From Macrolepiota albuminosa (lineage: Eukaryota > Basidiomycota > Agaricomycetes > Agaricales > Agaricaceae), in contig JAMWFC010000059.1 in the NCBI GenBank assembly GCA_027475525.1, positions 310,001 through 374,000 on the forward strand: 64,000 nt of DNA. The letters are read 5' to 3'. Positions 21,602 through 33,199 of this stretch are shown here, one piece after another. Position 1 is the stretch's first letter. Every line of letters begins with the position of its first letter. The position numbers and the translations under genes were made by a program. The notes under the pieces were generated by a model. That model was not told the DNA's origin. It did no database searches and was given only the letters and a program-made list of their open reading frames with translations.

Positions 21602-23303
21602 ATGGCGCGCAGATCACCTGAACCTGGCACAGGCACCTTGACAGCTGTGACTGACCAGGCGCAGGCTCCAAAGCACCACCGCCCAAAGACTTTTCAGTGT
21701 CGTGGCTATGGCGACTGCTGCATGGTCTTTCCGGATCTTGAGCACCTCGTCCACCACATCCAGTATGTCGCTGCTGCCCTGCCTGTGCCCCGCTGACAAA
21801 TGACAGCATACACACGGGCGAGCGTCTCTTTACCTGCTATTGCTTCAGGCGGTTCTCCCGCCTCGACAATCTACGTACACACATGCTGAAAATCCACCCC
21901 AACAAGCATGACCAGAATGAGCGCTGGATGCGCAATCTCATTAATCTCCAGGCAACCATGAAGCTCTCCCCACGTGCCCCGGCTCCCATTGGGCAGGAAG
22001 ACCCAGACCCCACGCCCATCAAGCTCCACCCTGCCTGGCAGAACGACATGGACAACCCAAAGTTCTTTTTTGCTGCCCCCAGTTCCCGTCCCACCCTTCC
22101 CTTGCTATCCTCCATCATCCAGCAGCAGCCCACCTTTCTCCGAACAGCCTGGCAGAACAACAGGGACAACCTCAAGTTCTTTTTCTCTGCTCCCAGTTCC
22201 CATCCCACCCTTCCCCCACTATCCTCCATCGTCCAGCAGCAGCCCACCTTTTCCTGCACAGCCACTGCTCCTTGCCTGCCCTCATCCTCTGCTGTGTTTT
22301 ATCCCACAAAGCCCTCTGAGCAACCCCCTTCCGAGCTGCCTCCTGGCAACTCATCATCCAACTTGCTGCCCTCTAACTCCTGCAAGTGTGCCGTCTCTGG
22401 TCAGATGGCCCTGCACACTTGTACAACGAGCTTGCAGCCTACAGCACTCCCCAGCAGCCCCCAAACCACCCCACACAGCCCAACTATGAGTCCAGGCCCC
22501 AGTCTCATTGTCTCAGCATCATGGAGCTCTGCAACGAAGCAACCGAGTTTGTAAACGACAGCTTCATCATCAACGGCAAGCGTTCAGGCAACCATACCCC
22601 ACTTGCACTCGGTGCCATGTCCATCAGCGGTCCACAGAGGTGTGCTACTCCCTTGAGTGCCAGTGGAAGGAGTGACGAGGGCCATGCAAGGAGTCATGGT
22701 AGAATAAACCAAGGTCATGATGATGCCAGATTGAACAACAGTGTTCATGCCGCTCATGGCAGGATCACCGATGATCACAGCAGGATCAGTCCCCCTTCAC
22801 GGCACCTCACACCCCACGGCATCGTCAACGGCGACTCATACCCCCTGCCTCCTTGTCCGCACTCTACCACCTTTTCAGTCTCGTCAACGACCTCCAACTC
22901 TCCACCTGTACCACCCGGCTACTCTGCCTCGCAGCTCCAGACACACTTTGCCTATCCCCCGCCTCCGCTCCAGCCTCAACACCCTCACCACCTGCACCCA
23001 CACGCCCCGTACGCCCTCATTGGCGCCATGCCGTCCTTCCACCACCAGCAGTACATGCCCTCGCCCGCCCTGACCTCTGCAACCTCATACTACTCCTCTT
23101 GCTTCTCTTCGTTCTCCTCAAGGAGCCCCAGACATGTCAGCACTCACGGCCATGGCCATGGCCATCTTGCACATCAGCAGGCACAGGCGTACCATGCTCT
23201 GCAGGCCCAGCAGAGTGCTGCTGCTGCTTACTCGCATCATCACCAGCCACACCATACTGGATATCTGTCGACCTACGAGTATGGCCAGGGCTATGACACC
23301 TAG
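21602..23303 (+). CDS. C2H2 zinc-finger transcription factor (C-terminal part out of frame)
   Basis: Exon one (ATG 21602, MARRSPEPGTG) carries FQCRGYGDCCMVFPDLEHLVHHI. A 44-nt intron (21763-21806, GTATGT...GACAG) joins it in frame to HTGERLFTCYCFRRFSRLDNLRTHMLKIH. Together they are the paired C2H2 fingers of a conserved basidiomycete family (CRGYGDC..F...EHL..H / HTGER.F.C.C...FSRLDNLR.H), followed by the family's QNERWMRNL helix. A Pro/Ser-rich region follows, with two near-identical copies of a block holding AWQNN. This frame closes at 22554, while a well-formed His/Pro/Tyr-rich frame (22386-23303) continues at -1. Either an intron was missed or there is a frameshift. A nuclear regulator is expected. 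Confidence 0.75.
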
Positions 23304-23755
23304 ACCCTCTTGTATGTTTTTTTGTCTTTTTATTTCGGCTTTGTGGATCTATGTATACCAGACTCGTTTATTCTGTGAGTCGTCATTCTTGGCTGTGTCT
23401 TTTTTGGTCTTTTTATTTCTGATTTTGTAGATACATGTATACTAGACTCATTTATTCTGCGAGTCGTTATTCTTGGCCTACTAATAATTCGGCGCGCCCC
23501 CACGTCCTACCTACCTACCTACTGACTATGCGAAAACTTAAATCTCATCTTTGTTTTCTCTATTTCTTTTGTACATTTTAAAGTTGTTGCTTTGCCCCTC
23601 GAACCTAGGTTCAGTGTTTACTGAAAAGAAAACAAAATAATAATAATCATGAACTTACATTGTCCCATGCATGATGACGTGGCACCTCGTTGTTGTTGTC
23701 AAAGTCAACCGGGAGGGGGGGTCGTGAGGGCATGGGAGCAAGGCAAAATGTGGCT
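23304..23755. other. Intergenic
   Basis: No gene seen. Near 23345-23470 a block resembling TATACTAGACTCATTTATTCTG is duplicated in tandem. Confidence 0.4.
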
Positions 23756-23840
23756 TGAGACACGGCAGTAGAGCTAGTGTTAGTTAGAGTCAATGCGACG
23801 AAATGAGCGAAAAAAAAAACTTACTACGCATTAAAATGTC
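23756..23840 (-). repeat. 85-bp direct repeat, copy 1 (contains an intron)
   Basis: Identical over 85 bp to 26890-26974. On the minus strand it contains a complete 51-nt intron (23824-23774; GTAAG..., CTAACTAACACTAG) with short flanking exon pieces. This copy lies downstream of the importin pseudogene and continues into a different sequence. Confidence 0.85.
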
Positions 23841-23933
23841 CCTAGTACAATTCACACACTTTAATCAACGAAAAAAAAAAATTCCAAATATCGTCGAAAA
23901 AGGAATACACGCGAGCAGACACTGCCTCCAGCC

Positions 23934-24290
23934 GTTTCCACACACATGAGACGCCCCCTGGTTACTCATCTTTATCACTCCCCCATAAACAAAGCCCCAA
24001 ATCCTTCACGCTCCCCACAGCGACCAACAACCGCCAACATCTTTCCCATATCATCCAACACAAAATCCTCCACCTCCTCCCTAAACACCATCTCTTCCCA
24101 ACGTTTCCACACACATAAGACGCCCCCTTCATTACTCGTCCTCATCACTTCCCCATGAACAAACGCCCAGATCCTTGACACTCCCCACAGCGACCAACAA
24201 CGGATGATCAGGATTGCAACCGCCAACATCTTTCCCATATCCTCCAACACGAAATCCTCCACCTCCTCCATAAGCGCCATCTCCTCCCTA
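23934..24290. repeat. Tandem duplication at importin 3' end, about 170-bp unit
   Basis: A unit beginning GTTTCCACACACATRAGACG at 23934 is repeated at 24103. The second copy has an extra stretch (GGATGATCAGGATTGCAA) near 24202. On the minus strand both encode the VEDFVLxDMGKMLAV block, so the duplication is of coding sequence. Confidence 0.75.
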
Positions 24291-24916
24291 TCCACGCCTT
24301 CCTCTCCCCCTGGCGCCCCCGTCCCCAGCTCCGTCCCCGCAGCAGACGCACGTGCACGCCTGTGATCCGCAAACACCTGCAGCTGATGCCTCGTCACTAC
24401 CACCACACCATCCACCAGCTCCCTCGGGAGCGCCTCAGGGCCCCTGACAACGTGCATCGTATCATTAACACACTTGTACAGCAACGCAAGGAACGACGTG
24501 TCCTGCTCCGTGCGCATAGCCGCAATAAGATGGTGAAATGCTGCCAACACCATCTCATTCGTGAGCATCTGACTCACCTTTCCCGATGCGAGTAGCATTG
24601 GCACAAACCTTTTGCGCACCACGAGTCAAGTCAGCAAAAGCCCCCTAACAGGAAAAAGGACGCACACGGCACAAGCCTCTCAGACGCCATCATGGTAATA
24701 AAATGACAGCCCTGGCAATGTGATCTCGAGCGTCTGCAGGACATACGGCACAAACCTTGCTCCGAGCGTTGAGCAATAAATGATGAGCGTCTCAAACGCC
24801 TGGCACTTTTCCTCGATCACTGAGGTCCGGATGCCAAGCGTCTGGCCGTCCATGACGACAGTCTCCCAGCCTTCCTTTTCCTCTGCCTTTTCTTCATCTT
24901 TGTCTGTCGAGCGCAA

Positions 24917-25010
24917 GCGTGAGAGTGAGGGTGAGGGTGAGGGTGAGCGCAAGGGTGAGTGCGAGGGTGAGCGCAAGGGTGAGAGCGAGAGCGAGAGCGA
25001 GTGAGAATGA
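24917..25010. repeat. GTGAGG/GAGCGA simple-sequence tract
   Basis: About 90 bp of imperfect hexamers (GTGAGG, GTGAGC, GAGCGA). On the minus strand it would code Ser/Leu/Pro-rich repeats inside the importin-like sequence, where the family has none. Confidence 0.7.
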
Positions 25011-26889
25011 GAATGTCGTTCGAGAGAACACAAGAGGACGCACCATACACAGAAACATCAGGCTTCGCACTTGCACTCTTCAAAAGCTCTGGTACAACCA
25101 CGGAGAGGTACGGCTCAAACTCGTGTCCCATAGCCTGACACACTTTCGCCCACGTCACGATCAAATAATGTCCCAATTGCGTATCAGACAGGTCGACGGC
25201 CCTCTGTCCATCGATCAATCATTTCATCGATCAAAGACAAAGAAAAGAGAAAAGACATACTTTGTATATGTATCAACAGCTCGACGAGTGTCACAAAATC
25301 AGGACGGAACATGTCCCTCCCCACCACGATTGCCACACCAACAAACCGCGCACACTCCATCGCCTTGACTCTCAACTTCCTATACTCATGTCCATCCGTG
25401 TTCCTGAGTACATTCAACAATAACGGCATAATCAACGCATAATGCTACAAATAGAATCCACATTGAGTTGAGTTGAGTTGCTTCATGGCATGGGTACGTT
25501 GACATGGACGCAACACACCTTTACAAACATGACCTCGCTCGCATCGGCGACCATAGCGAGCGTTGTGATGGCCTGCTCCTGGACATACCTCCGCGGCTGC
25601 TCCCTGGGCGGGTTGAGCATGCGCAAGAGCCTGTTGGCTGTCGTGTTGAGGTATGGCAGGAGCTGTCCCACGGGATGCCCTCACAAAAGTTTATCAGCAC
25701 CGCTGCAGTGTGTGTGTGGACCCTGGGTGCAGTTAGTGCATGTGGAGACCAAGACAAGACACGGCGTACCGTGGTTCGGGGTCCTCGAGTGCGAGTATTA
25801 GTACTGATAGTATTTGCTCATGGTGTTGTTCTTGGATTACTTCTTGTATACACCAAGTTTATACATCATCTCTTATAATGAAAAAACAAACCTCAAGATC
25901 CGTACACAGCTGTCCCCTACCGCCTCGTAAAAAAAAAACACGGTGCAGGAAAAAGAAAACAAAAGACGTACACACACTGACACGCAGTGTACCTAACTCT
26001 CAGATGCGAATCGCGAAACATGGGTATAACCAAGCTATTCTAGTCAGGACACGCAAAAGTACTCAAAGCAAAACGCACTCGACGACTTTTTCCAGCTGCT
26101 TGAGCATGACCTTGCTGGTGCCCTTTCCAATAGCAGCGATAGCCATGAGCCCCGCATGGCGGACACGCCAGTTGTAGCTTGCGAGCATGGAAGGAATGTA
26201 CTGTGTGGATGGTCACGTGTGGCACAGCAGAGAGGGTTTCGACAAACCTGAAATGCGGGTGGCAACACGGCGCGTCCGCCCATTGCGATGGCAAGTCAGT
26301 CGAGCGACTGTTCGTACAATGCTGGCGGCAAGTCTGTTTCGGACGAGCTTGATGAGGGCTTTAAAGAGTTAGGACATAGGAATTGGGAGATGGATGGAAA
26401 CGCACGTCATCGGTGAGCCAGGTTGACAAGCCGCCTTCTGCGTCTTCATCGAGCTCGCCCATCACCTCGAGACAGGCGTGGATGAGGACGTTGACCCAGC
26501 CGTGGACGTGGCGGACCATGGAAGGACGGGCTTTGGTGAGAGTGAGCATCAACTCAAGAGCGCTGAGGCGTAGAGTCTGGCGGAGGTCGTGTTCCTCTGC
26601 ATGGTCGGTGGGTGTTGTGAGGGGAAATGGATGGGTGACGGTTGTGGTTGGACCCGAGTCTACAATGGGGAGGAGGAGGGGTGGGAGGAGGAGCATGATG
26701 GATTGGAGGTGGGGCGCAAGGAGGGCGGGGTGGGTGGCGCAGAGGGGCATGAGGACAGAGAGAAAGACGGAGAGGTGGTGGTAGGTTGTTTGCGGGGGGA
26801 GTGGGGGGCCAAGGGCAGCGAGGGTGGCGAGGACAGGGGCGAGGAGAGCGGCGGTGGAGACGAGCTGGGCAGAGTCGGCAGAGTCGAGG

Positions 26890-26974
26890 TGAGACACGGC
26901 AGTAGAGCTAGTGTTAGTTAGAGTCAATGCGACGAAATGAGCGAAAAAAAAAACTTACTACGCATTAAAATGTC
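26890..26974 (-). repeat. 85-bp direct repeat, copy 2 (contains an intron)
   Basis: Identical to 23756-23840. Here the intron's acceptor (26908) opens the first readable exon of the importin pseudogene. With its partner it brackets the pseudogene, which suggests a segmental or unequal-exchange duplication. Confidence 0.85.
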
Positions 26975-27782
26975 AGAAGGAGTCGAACCTTCTGGGGACC
27001 TGCTGTGAAATCGGATGTCACTCACATTCACGCTCACAAAACCAAAAAGAACCTCCCTACTCATTCGTTAAGTCTGCACACAGCCCATCTGCCATTGTCG
27101 ACATCAGACCCACCCTCGAAACCCCCAGACATTCTGGTCCATACGTGTGTCCCCTCTGGTCAAGCTCGTCTGGGCTCCTGATTATCTTGATCTCCGGTAA
27201 CCCTCCTTGATCCATCATCGCGCGTTGCAGAAGTTCTGCACTATATTTCGCACTCCAAAACCACCGTCCGAGCCCATCGTGCTCATGCATGGTCACGAAG
27301 CATTTTCATTGACTCGACGCTGTCCTACGCACCGCCGGAGCGATTTTAAGCACATAATTGGCAGGGGTGCAGTACGAAGTGGCACCATGGAGTGACGTCC
27401 AAGTCATGGCGTTGATGGGCAACCCAGGGCCCTAGAAATATTGGAGTAATAAGAAAGCCTTTCAGTAGTGTACAAGTAAATACAAAAAATTCACTTACGT
27501 AGCGTAGAGGGTCTCCATGCTGCCAAAATTGTTGTGAGCGGCCTCCAAAACCATCCTTCCTGCCATGGTTGCATTATCTATGGTTGGCCAAAGCTTCAAA
27601 GGTGCTTGACAAGGAGTGGGACATGACGAAGCTACAAAAAGTTAGGATAATCAGCGGATCTCAGCCCCGGCTATTGAACAAAGTTTTCGTTGTTCGGCTG
27701 AGTTTCAAAATTATTCAAAGTCAAACATCGCATTTGATCCCCCAAAAAAAAACATCGTCGACATTTCTACGAGATTTTAAAC
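26975..27782. other. Transition to AT-rich region
   Basis: A minus-strand frame at 27057-27296 has a protein-like composition (GRWFWSAKYSAELLQRAMM) but no family match. No other gene seen before the ATG at 27783. Confidence 0.3.
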
Positions 27783-29801
27783 ATGGTTCCTGGACCTAGA
27801 GCTGGAAAACCCACTGCAAAGCGTGGTAAAGGTTTCAAGGTATGTCAGCTTTATTCTTGAGATTATTAAAATGTGTTGACAGTGAAATTTTCTTTATAGA
27901 TACATTCATCCGAGGTGCATATGGGTCCAGGACCCAACGTTGCTGCAGCTTTAAATCTAGCTATTAATTCAAATGCCTCTGAAACTCCTGCTTCTGCTCT
28001 TGTTCATTCTGGTCCTGGATCTGGTGTTGAGTCTGGAAATGAAACTACTGGTTCTCAAGTTCAACCTCAAGATGCTGTGATAGTAGGTATGCCTAGTTTG
28101 ACAAGGGCAGCAAAGAGGAAGATGAGACGTAAGCGTGTTGGTATGCATGGTATTCCTGCAGTATGTTTTTTCTTTGTTTATTTAAAGAACTTTTCAATGT
28201 TAATTTGACTTTTATAGGCTGATTCAAATGCTGTTATGCCATTTGTTGGAACACAGCATGTATTTCCTAAAGTCAATGCTGGTCATGTAAGTTTTTATTG
28301 TTAATTATGACCTGTTTAAATATTTATTATTGTTTAGATAGATCGGGCTAGACTTCATCAAGATCATCCGATTAATTTAGTGAGTTAATAGATTTTGAAA
28401 ACTATATGTGAAGTTCAATTATTATATAGATGCAATCACATAATCGCAAGGTGTATGGGCATGGTATTTCATCCATTAGCATTCAACATTCAGATGCTAC
28501 TCAGAAGAATGGCTTTTTTTCTCAGCAAGAGGTAGCTTCTATTGCAGAAGATGAGTCTAAGGCTCGTAGTGAAGTTCACAGTCAGAGCCAATGGATCTAT
28601 CTTGCTTGTCTTACCATGGAATTGGCTCAAAAATGTAAATTGCCTTATAATCAAGATGTTGTCAAGTGTTATGGCTGTGCACAAGCTAGTATGTTTTAAT
28701 TTTTTAATAAAAATACAGATTTATTAACTATTTTAGATCATATTCTTCAGCATGCTAATATGAAAAAAGGCTCAGGTGATAGGCTAATCAGAGCATCTCT
28801 CTCTCAAAAGGCTGAAAATGCCAATCAATGTGATATGATTGATTTGGATATACATAACCTTTCTTGGAGTAGTCCTATTTGGATTCGTCTTGAGCCAGGA
28901 ATACTTTATGGACGTGTTTCTTATCAGAAAATGATAAATGTGAGCTTTTATTTGTTTTTTACTTGAGCATATACTAAATAATATATTTAGGATCATGAAA
29001 AAGCAGAATTAACCTGGTATAGTTATGCTTATGGAACTGGGGCCAACTGTACCTCCAACACTTTTCGTGCTAAAAGGCTTCTCTGCAATCACAATTTTGG
29101 CTACAACTTCATTTTGGATCCCAATGTTAATCACCAATCTTTTGCCAGCATCATCGTTGATCTTTTCAATGCTTTTGACAGAGTCTATCCCAAATACTCA
29201 CATCATTTAAGCAGTGAAGCTGTTTTTGATGCTGTAGTCTTCACTCCTCCTTCATTCTGGGCTCTTTCAAAGGTTGACATTGGACCTTTTTGCATCCCTC
29301 ATCCAATCTTTTCTCCATTTATTAATTCTGTATCTCAAGGCAACAAACTTTGGTTCAACCAGTCTTATGAAGAATATGTCATAGATATCTATCCTCAGCT
29401 CACATTTTCTGGCTCTTTGTCTATTTATGGTGCATTGCTTCTTTTTATCCACTCCATTACTTCAACACAAGGAGATGCAGGACAAAATTCTCTTGATGCA
29501 TATGAAGCATACAAGAAAGTTGCTATGGATCTGCCTTATTTTGATGAAAAGAAAGCTTTATTGGCTTTTCAAGTTTGCTTTAACAATAAGTAAGTTATTT
29601 TTTATATTATCAGACTTTATAATTTATATCATCAATAGGTATAAAGAGAAAGGAAAGCAAGTTAACTTTCAGACTTTGGAAAAAGAAAACAATTCAAGTA
29701 TGTTTATACTTTTATTAAAAGTTTTATTTAACATTTTTTTAGTTATTGACAATAATGAAGATATTGATATGGCATTTAATAGCTGGACCTTCCTTAATTG
29801 A
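27783..29801 (+). CDS. Multi-exon gene of unknown function in AT-rich DNA
   Basis: A continuous coding path can be built from ATG 27783 (MVPGPRAGKPTAKRGK) to TGA 29801 through about nine exons with short, AT-rich GT-AG introns (first donor near 27840, last acceptor near 29744). The N-terminus is basic and low complexity. The middle contains a CYGCAQA motif and the largest exon (about 28991-29589) is rich in Phe, Tyr, Ser and Asn, with blocks LTWYSYAYGTGANCTSNTF and GYNFILDPNVNHQSF. No premature stop was found. I do not recognise the family. Its base composition is clearly more AT-rich than the 9-27 kb region. The nearby gene at 55.8-62.6 kb has the same base composition and intron style but no obvious similarity. 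Confidence 0.55.
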
Positions 29802-30110
29802 TTTGCAATAAATATAGTTCAAATTTATTGTTAAAAAATCTTTTCAATTATCTTTATACTTATAAAAAAAATTTATATATATTCTTTTTAGCAAAATACA
29901 AGTATTTAAAATTACAACAAAAAGCAAGATTCAAAATAAGAAAGTTGAAGAAAATAGAACAATAACTAATACATGCATAGCCAAGCATAGCCAAGCATAG
30001 CTTAGCTGTGTCAGAAATCATACTTTGGCATAGTATATGCATACTTGTGAGCATAGTTTAGTTTGGATTTACATAAGTGCATAGTCATCAAGCAGACATA
30101 TGGACATAGT

Positions 30111-30609
30111 TGTCAGGGGACTCCTCATTTCTTCCTTTTCTCACTCCTTATCTCTTCACTCTCCTTCCATTCATTCTCTTATTTCTTCTGACATTATTTC
30201 ATTTTACTGTTTCTATTCTTTCAACACTATCTGTTAGTACTACTCTCAGCCCTTGAGATGCTCTGGTTCTTTAGCCACCATTCAGACAAGTGTGTGCCCA
30301 CTCAGCACCGCTTCCAGACCGCTTATATAAGCCAGAGTTTGCCAGAGTTTGCCCCTTATTTGTACAAGTGTTTGTGTAGGCAATTTTCGAGTTTTTAAGG
30401 TTTTGTTGTACTGTACAGTTGTTTCCCATGCTTCAGAGGCCCCAGAAGCGTCCAACCTGGCATAGGGAATCCCTAGACTTGTTCTCTTTGGATCTCCCTC
30501 TGCCAGGTGAGTAGCTACCTTGATATTGTCAGTATATATTCTAATACACTTTGGATCTCCCTCTGCCAGCTGTGTGACTGAGCCACAGCCTCTAGAGGTC
30601 GCCCTTACA
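30111..30609 (-). mobile_element. Solo LTR, 499 bp, family S1
   Basis: On the minus strand it runs TGTAAGGGCG...CCCTGACA. The flanks are ATAGT at 30106-30110 and 30610-30614, a perfect 5-bp target duplication. It is the same length as, and almost identical to, the solo LTR at 57171-57669, in the opposite orientation. A TATATAAG box sits inside. No internal element remains, so it arose by LTR-LTR recombination. Confidence 0.92.
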
Positions 30610-30846
30610 ATAGTCAATTCAAGCCAGAACAGTGGAGAGGAAACAAAGCCTAGCTGACAAACTAAGCAGGACACAAGTATTTATAACCACAAAGAGCTTG
30701 GGTGGGTATGTATCTGAAGATTTGAACAGTACCTGATCCTCACAAATGAGGATCTTAAAACCCACTGTAGTGGTTCTACCCAAGCTACAGAGTAACTATT
30801 CATACAAGTCTCCATGCAAATTATGCAGATTAGACATTGTTAATGA

Positions 30847-30960
30847 AACAGGCTGAAGTGAGGATTGAACTCTTGACCTTCTGGAAAAGTCACATGTCAC
30901 TCAAAACTCAGCACATTAAACTGTTAGACTATATTGCTGAATGAAATATATCAAGTGGAG
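30847..30960 (-). repeat. tRNA-like (possible SINE) sequence
   Basis: The minus strand reads GGTCAAGAGTTCAATCCTCA, close to a pol III B box (GGTTCRANYCC). About 60 nt before it is TCAGCAATATAGTCTAACAG, a weak A-box-like start. It does not fold as a proper tRNA in my hands. A SINE head or a degenerate tRNA is possible. Confidence 0.3.
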
Positions 30961-31380
30961 GTTTATATATAGAGTTGATTACACAACTCAAAAGTTGATT
31001 AGACATTCTTTTCCATATCTTATGCATTTCATTACTGAACTTTTTCTTACCTCTTTTAAATGCATCTAAATTGTTCTTTGAACATTTGATAAATTAAAAA
31101 AAAACTTTGAATAGTGTTGCATAAAATATACTGGTTATTGTTTTACTAAAAGATCAAATCTTTTTTCTTTATATCATAGAAAAAAAATGGTTTTCTTGTC
31201 TTGATCTATAATCAAAAATAAAACAAAGAGCTATAACTTTATAAGCAATGTGAAATTTTCAAGTTGAGTTCCAAGCTGAAGAAAAGTTGTGAGCTGGAGA
31301 TTAATGCTGACAGAGTCTGTGGTAGGTGAGACTGGAAGGTGAGAATCCACACACAACACCATTCAACTTGACGATAACCT

Positions 31381-31740
31381 TTGACAATCGCACCTTCACT
31401 ACATCACCCTCAAACAACAACACCACCAGCTTTTGTACTGGCTTATGATTCCATGGCGTGCCTGCCGACATTATCCTCAGTGTCTCGTTGCTCCGCAACA
31501 CTTACACAGTCATGGTGTACAAGCCACCCAATGAATCAGGTGCCTTTGACACCGCCAGCGCCATAACCAACTCCTCTTCCAGCATAGGCAACATCAAAAC
31601 TGGTCTCGGGCTGCCCCAACAAAGGCACTTGTGTTCAATAAACAACTCTCATCTACTTCAGAGTCCAAACTTTGGGTCTGAACCTACGAACAATAGAGGA
31701 AGCGTCGAGATGATGCGTCGAGATGATGCGTAGTGTGCGG
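31381..31740 (+). pseudogene. Left flank of a host gene interrupted by Ty3 element A
   Basis: A plus-strand stretch with a protein-like frame (VPADIILSVSLLRNTYTVMVYKPPN) runs toward the element and meets it at the GCGG target site (31737-31740). Its continuation may be the sequence at 53135-53837, which ends with a membrane segment. The stretch holds stop codons and the family is not recognised. Confidence 0.35.
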
Positions 31741-32810
31741 TAATAGGCTTCTACTCGGACTGAGCGCATCAAGGGACATTATAGGCCAACCGACACTGGA
31801 CGTATTCAGGACTCTAGCGACCAGTTGGGAATATAGAGCGGCTCTAACTCTGGCAAATTACTACAGGATGTGGAAACTTATCCTAACCCCTAGCTACCAG
31901 GCCTACAGCGCACTCCTTTCACCTAGCCCAAGGATGAAGGAGGCTCATAACGTATAGCGCTAACACAACGGCGGGAGAGGACTATAACTAAACCCCGATC
32001 ACTTCCAGAAGGAGCCAGCAGCAGGCGCTGCCATTGGACGAGGCACTTCAATCAGAAGTCTAAAGGGATCAATGACGGCGGCACTGGATATACTTAAATC
32101 CGACATCTGGACCTGACAGGAACTAATACAATGAGTAGCACTGACATTAGCGCTCACGGCGTCTGTCGAGGATTTTCTGACCATACCCCGGAACAGCCTG
32201 GCCAATCGGAGTTATAGAAAAGTGAGCAGACTCGTACAACTCTAAGTCAATATAGAGTCACCGCAGGTCGCCGTGGGTCATAACGCCGTTGGTTGCCGTC
32301 AGCCATGTGCACAAGGTCGCCGTTGACAGGTCGCCGTTAGAGTAAACCACGAGGAGAGGCGCTAGGAGGTAGCGCCGCAGATGGACTTGTATCTTGGCAA
32401 ACACGGTAGCGCACTGTATATAAAATAGCTACTTTTCATGTATATAACAACGAATCGTAACCCCTCGAACTCACAGTTACACTTAGCGTTCAACTCGCGC
32501 TAGCCTCCTCCGACTTCGTCACTAAGTCGGGCGCTAGCTCCGTCTATCTCGTCTTCATCGTTTACGGTGCCACTTACGGGCACAATACGCTGCGCTACTC
32601 GTCTTTTCTCCAATATCTTTGCCTAAACCACGATGCTAACCGTCTGCCAGGTAGCTCCCAAAGCGCTACAATCTAGCACATCGTTTTACTACCTCCACTC
32701 GAGCACACCGGGACCCTGTCAGGACTCCTCACAACTACGTACGCCAAGCGCTGGAGACGGTGTTGTACTGCGTATACGTCCAGCGCACCCAACCACAGTT
32801 GGCGTCATCA
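31741..32810 (+). repeat. Element A 5' LTR
   Basis: 1070 bp ending GGCGTCATCA. A TATATAAAA box lies at 32417-32425. Substitutions against the 3' LTR: T/C near 32321, T/C near 32633, T/C near 32652, A/G near 32680, and the second base. Confidence 0.93.
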
Positions 32811-32813
32811 TTT

Positions 32814-32830
32814 TGGAGCCCACCACGAGG
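32814..32830 (+). promoter_or_regulatory. Element A primer-binding site
   Basis: TGGAGCCCACCACGAGG starts 3 nt after the 5' LTR. It complements a tRNA 3' end (…GGGCTCCA). Element B has the same site with one change. It is not the usual initiator-Met type; I do not name the tRNA. Confidence 0.7.
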
Positions 32831-33199
32831 GGTTCTTCTGAGACAGAATTCCGCCGGAAACTCGAGCCCAGCGACAGCGCCGCCTCCTGTTGGAGAGCGC
32901 GCTTGAACCAAGTACCACCGAATCACCACACTTACCAGGCGCGCTACCGAGACAGACTTTGGATCAGAAGCTTGAGGCCGCACCAGACAGCCTAGCCGAG
33001 AGCTTCTTCCCGTTTTCCCGACCATTTGAATATTTAGCAGGCGAAAACCATACGCCGCTTACGCCTCTAGAAGAGTTATCTAGGCTATTATCGCCAGAAC
33101 CTAGCGACTCGGAGCTAACTGAGCCGGTACCTACGACATCGACGCTAAGTAACACGAGCACCACCACCCTTCCTACCTCGACAAACACACCTATCGGTA

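Larger units (their letters stand above)
23934..26907 (-). pseudogene. Importin-5/Kap121-like karyopherin, truncated and broken
   Basis: Minus-strand exon pieces follow the order of importin-5 (Kap121/RanBP5) HEAT repeats: ALELMLTLTKARPSMVRH (about 26540), RHAGLMAIAAIGKG (about 26150), a QLLPYLNTTANRLL...VADASE piece (about 25600), LRVKAMECARFVGVA (about 25350), TWAKVCQAMGHEFEPYL (about 25130), GWETVVMDGQTLGI (about 24840) and a C-terminal piece near 24500. Family members carry cargo through the nuclear pore with Ran. Defects: about 190 N-terminal residues and the C-terminus are absent, an in-frame TGA lies at 26296-26298, a simple-sequence tract interrupts the coding region at about 24.95 kb, and the 3' end is duplicated. 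Individual exon ends were not all resolved. Confidence 0.75.
29802..31300. other. AT-rich non-coding stretch around the solo LTR
   Basis: Apart from the solo LTR and tRNA-like sequence, only AT-rich DNA with homopolymer runs. At 29970-30065 the block CATAGCCAAG/CATAGCTTAG/GCATAGT is locally repeated. Confidence 0.4.

Noticed and set aside
26976..27010. tRNA T-arm-like sequence (GGTTCGACTCC on the minus strand)
   Set aside because: No matching acceptor stem, D-arm or anticodon arm could be placed around it.
30282..30674. 130-codon minus frame and its near-identical partner at 57145-57498 as a gene pair
   Set aside because: Both lie in S1 solo LTRs with TG...CA ends and target duplications.
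32632..32655. An ATG followed by a splice-donor-like CAGGTAGC in the 5' LTR of element A, as a leader exon for Gag
   Set aside because: The 3' LTR has ACG at this site; the ATG comes from a CpG to TpG change in one copy, so it is not ancestral.
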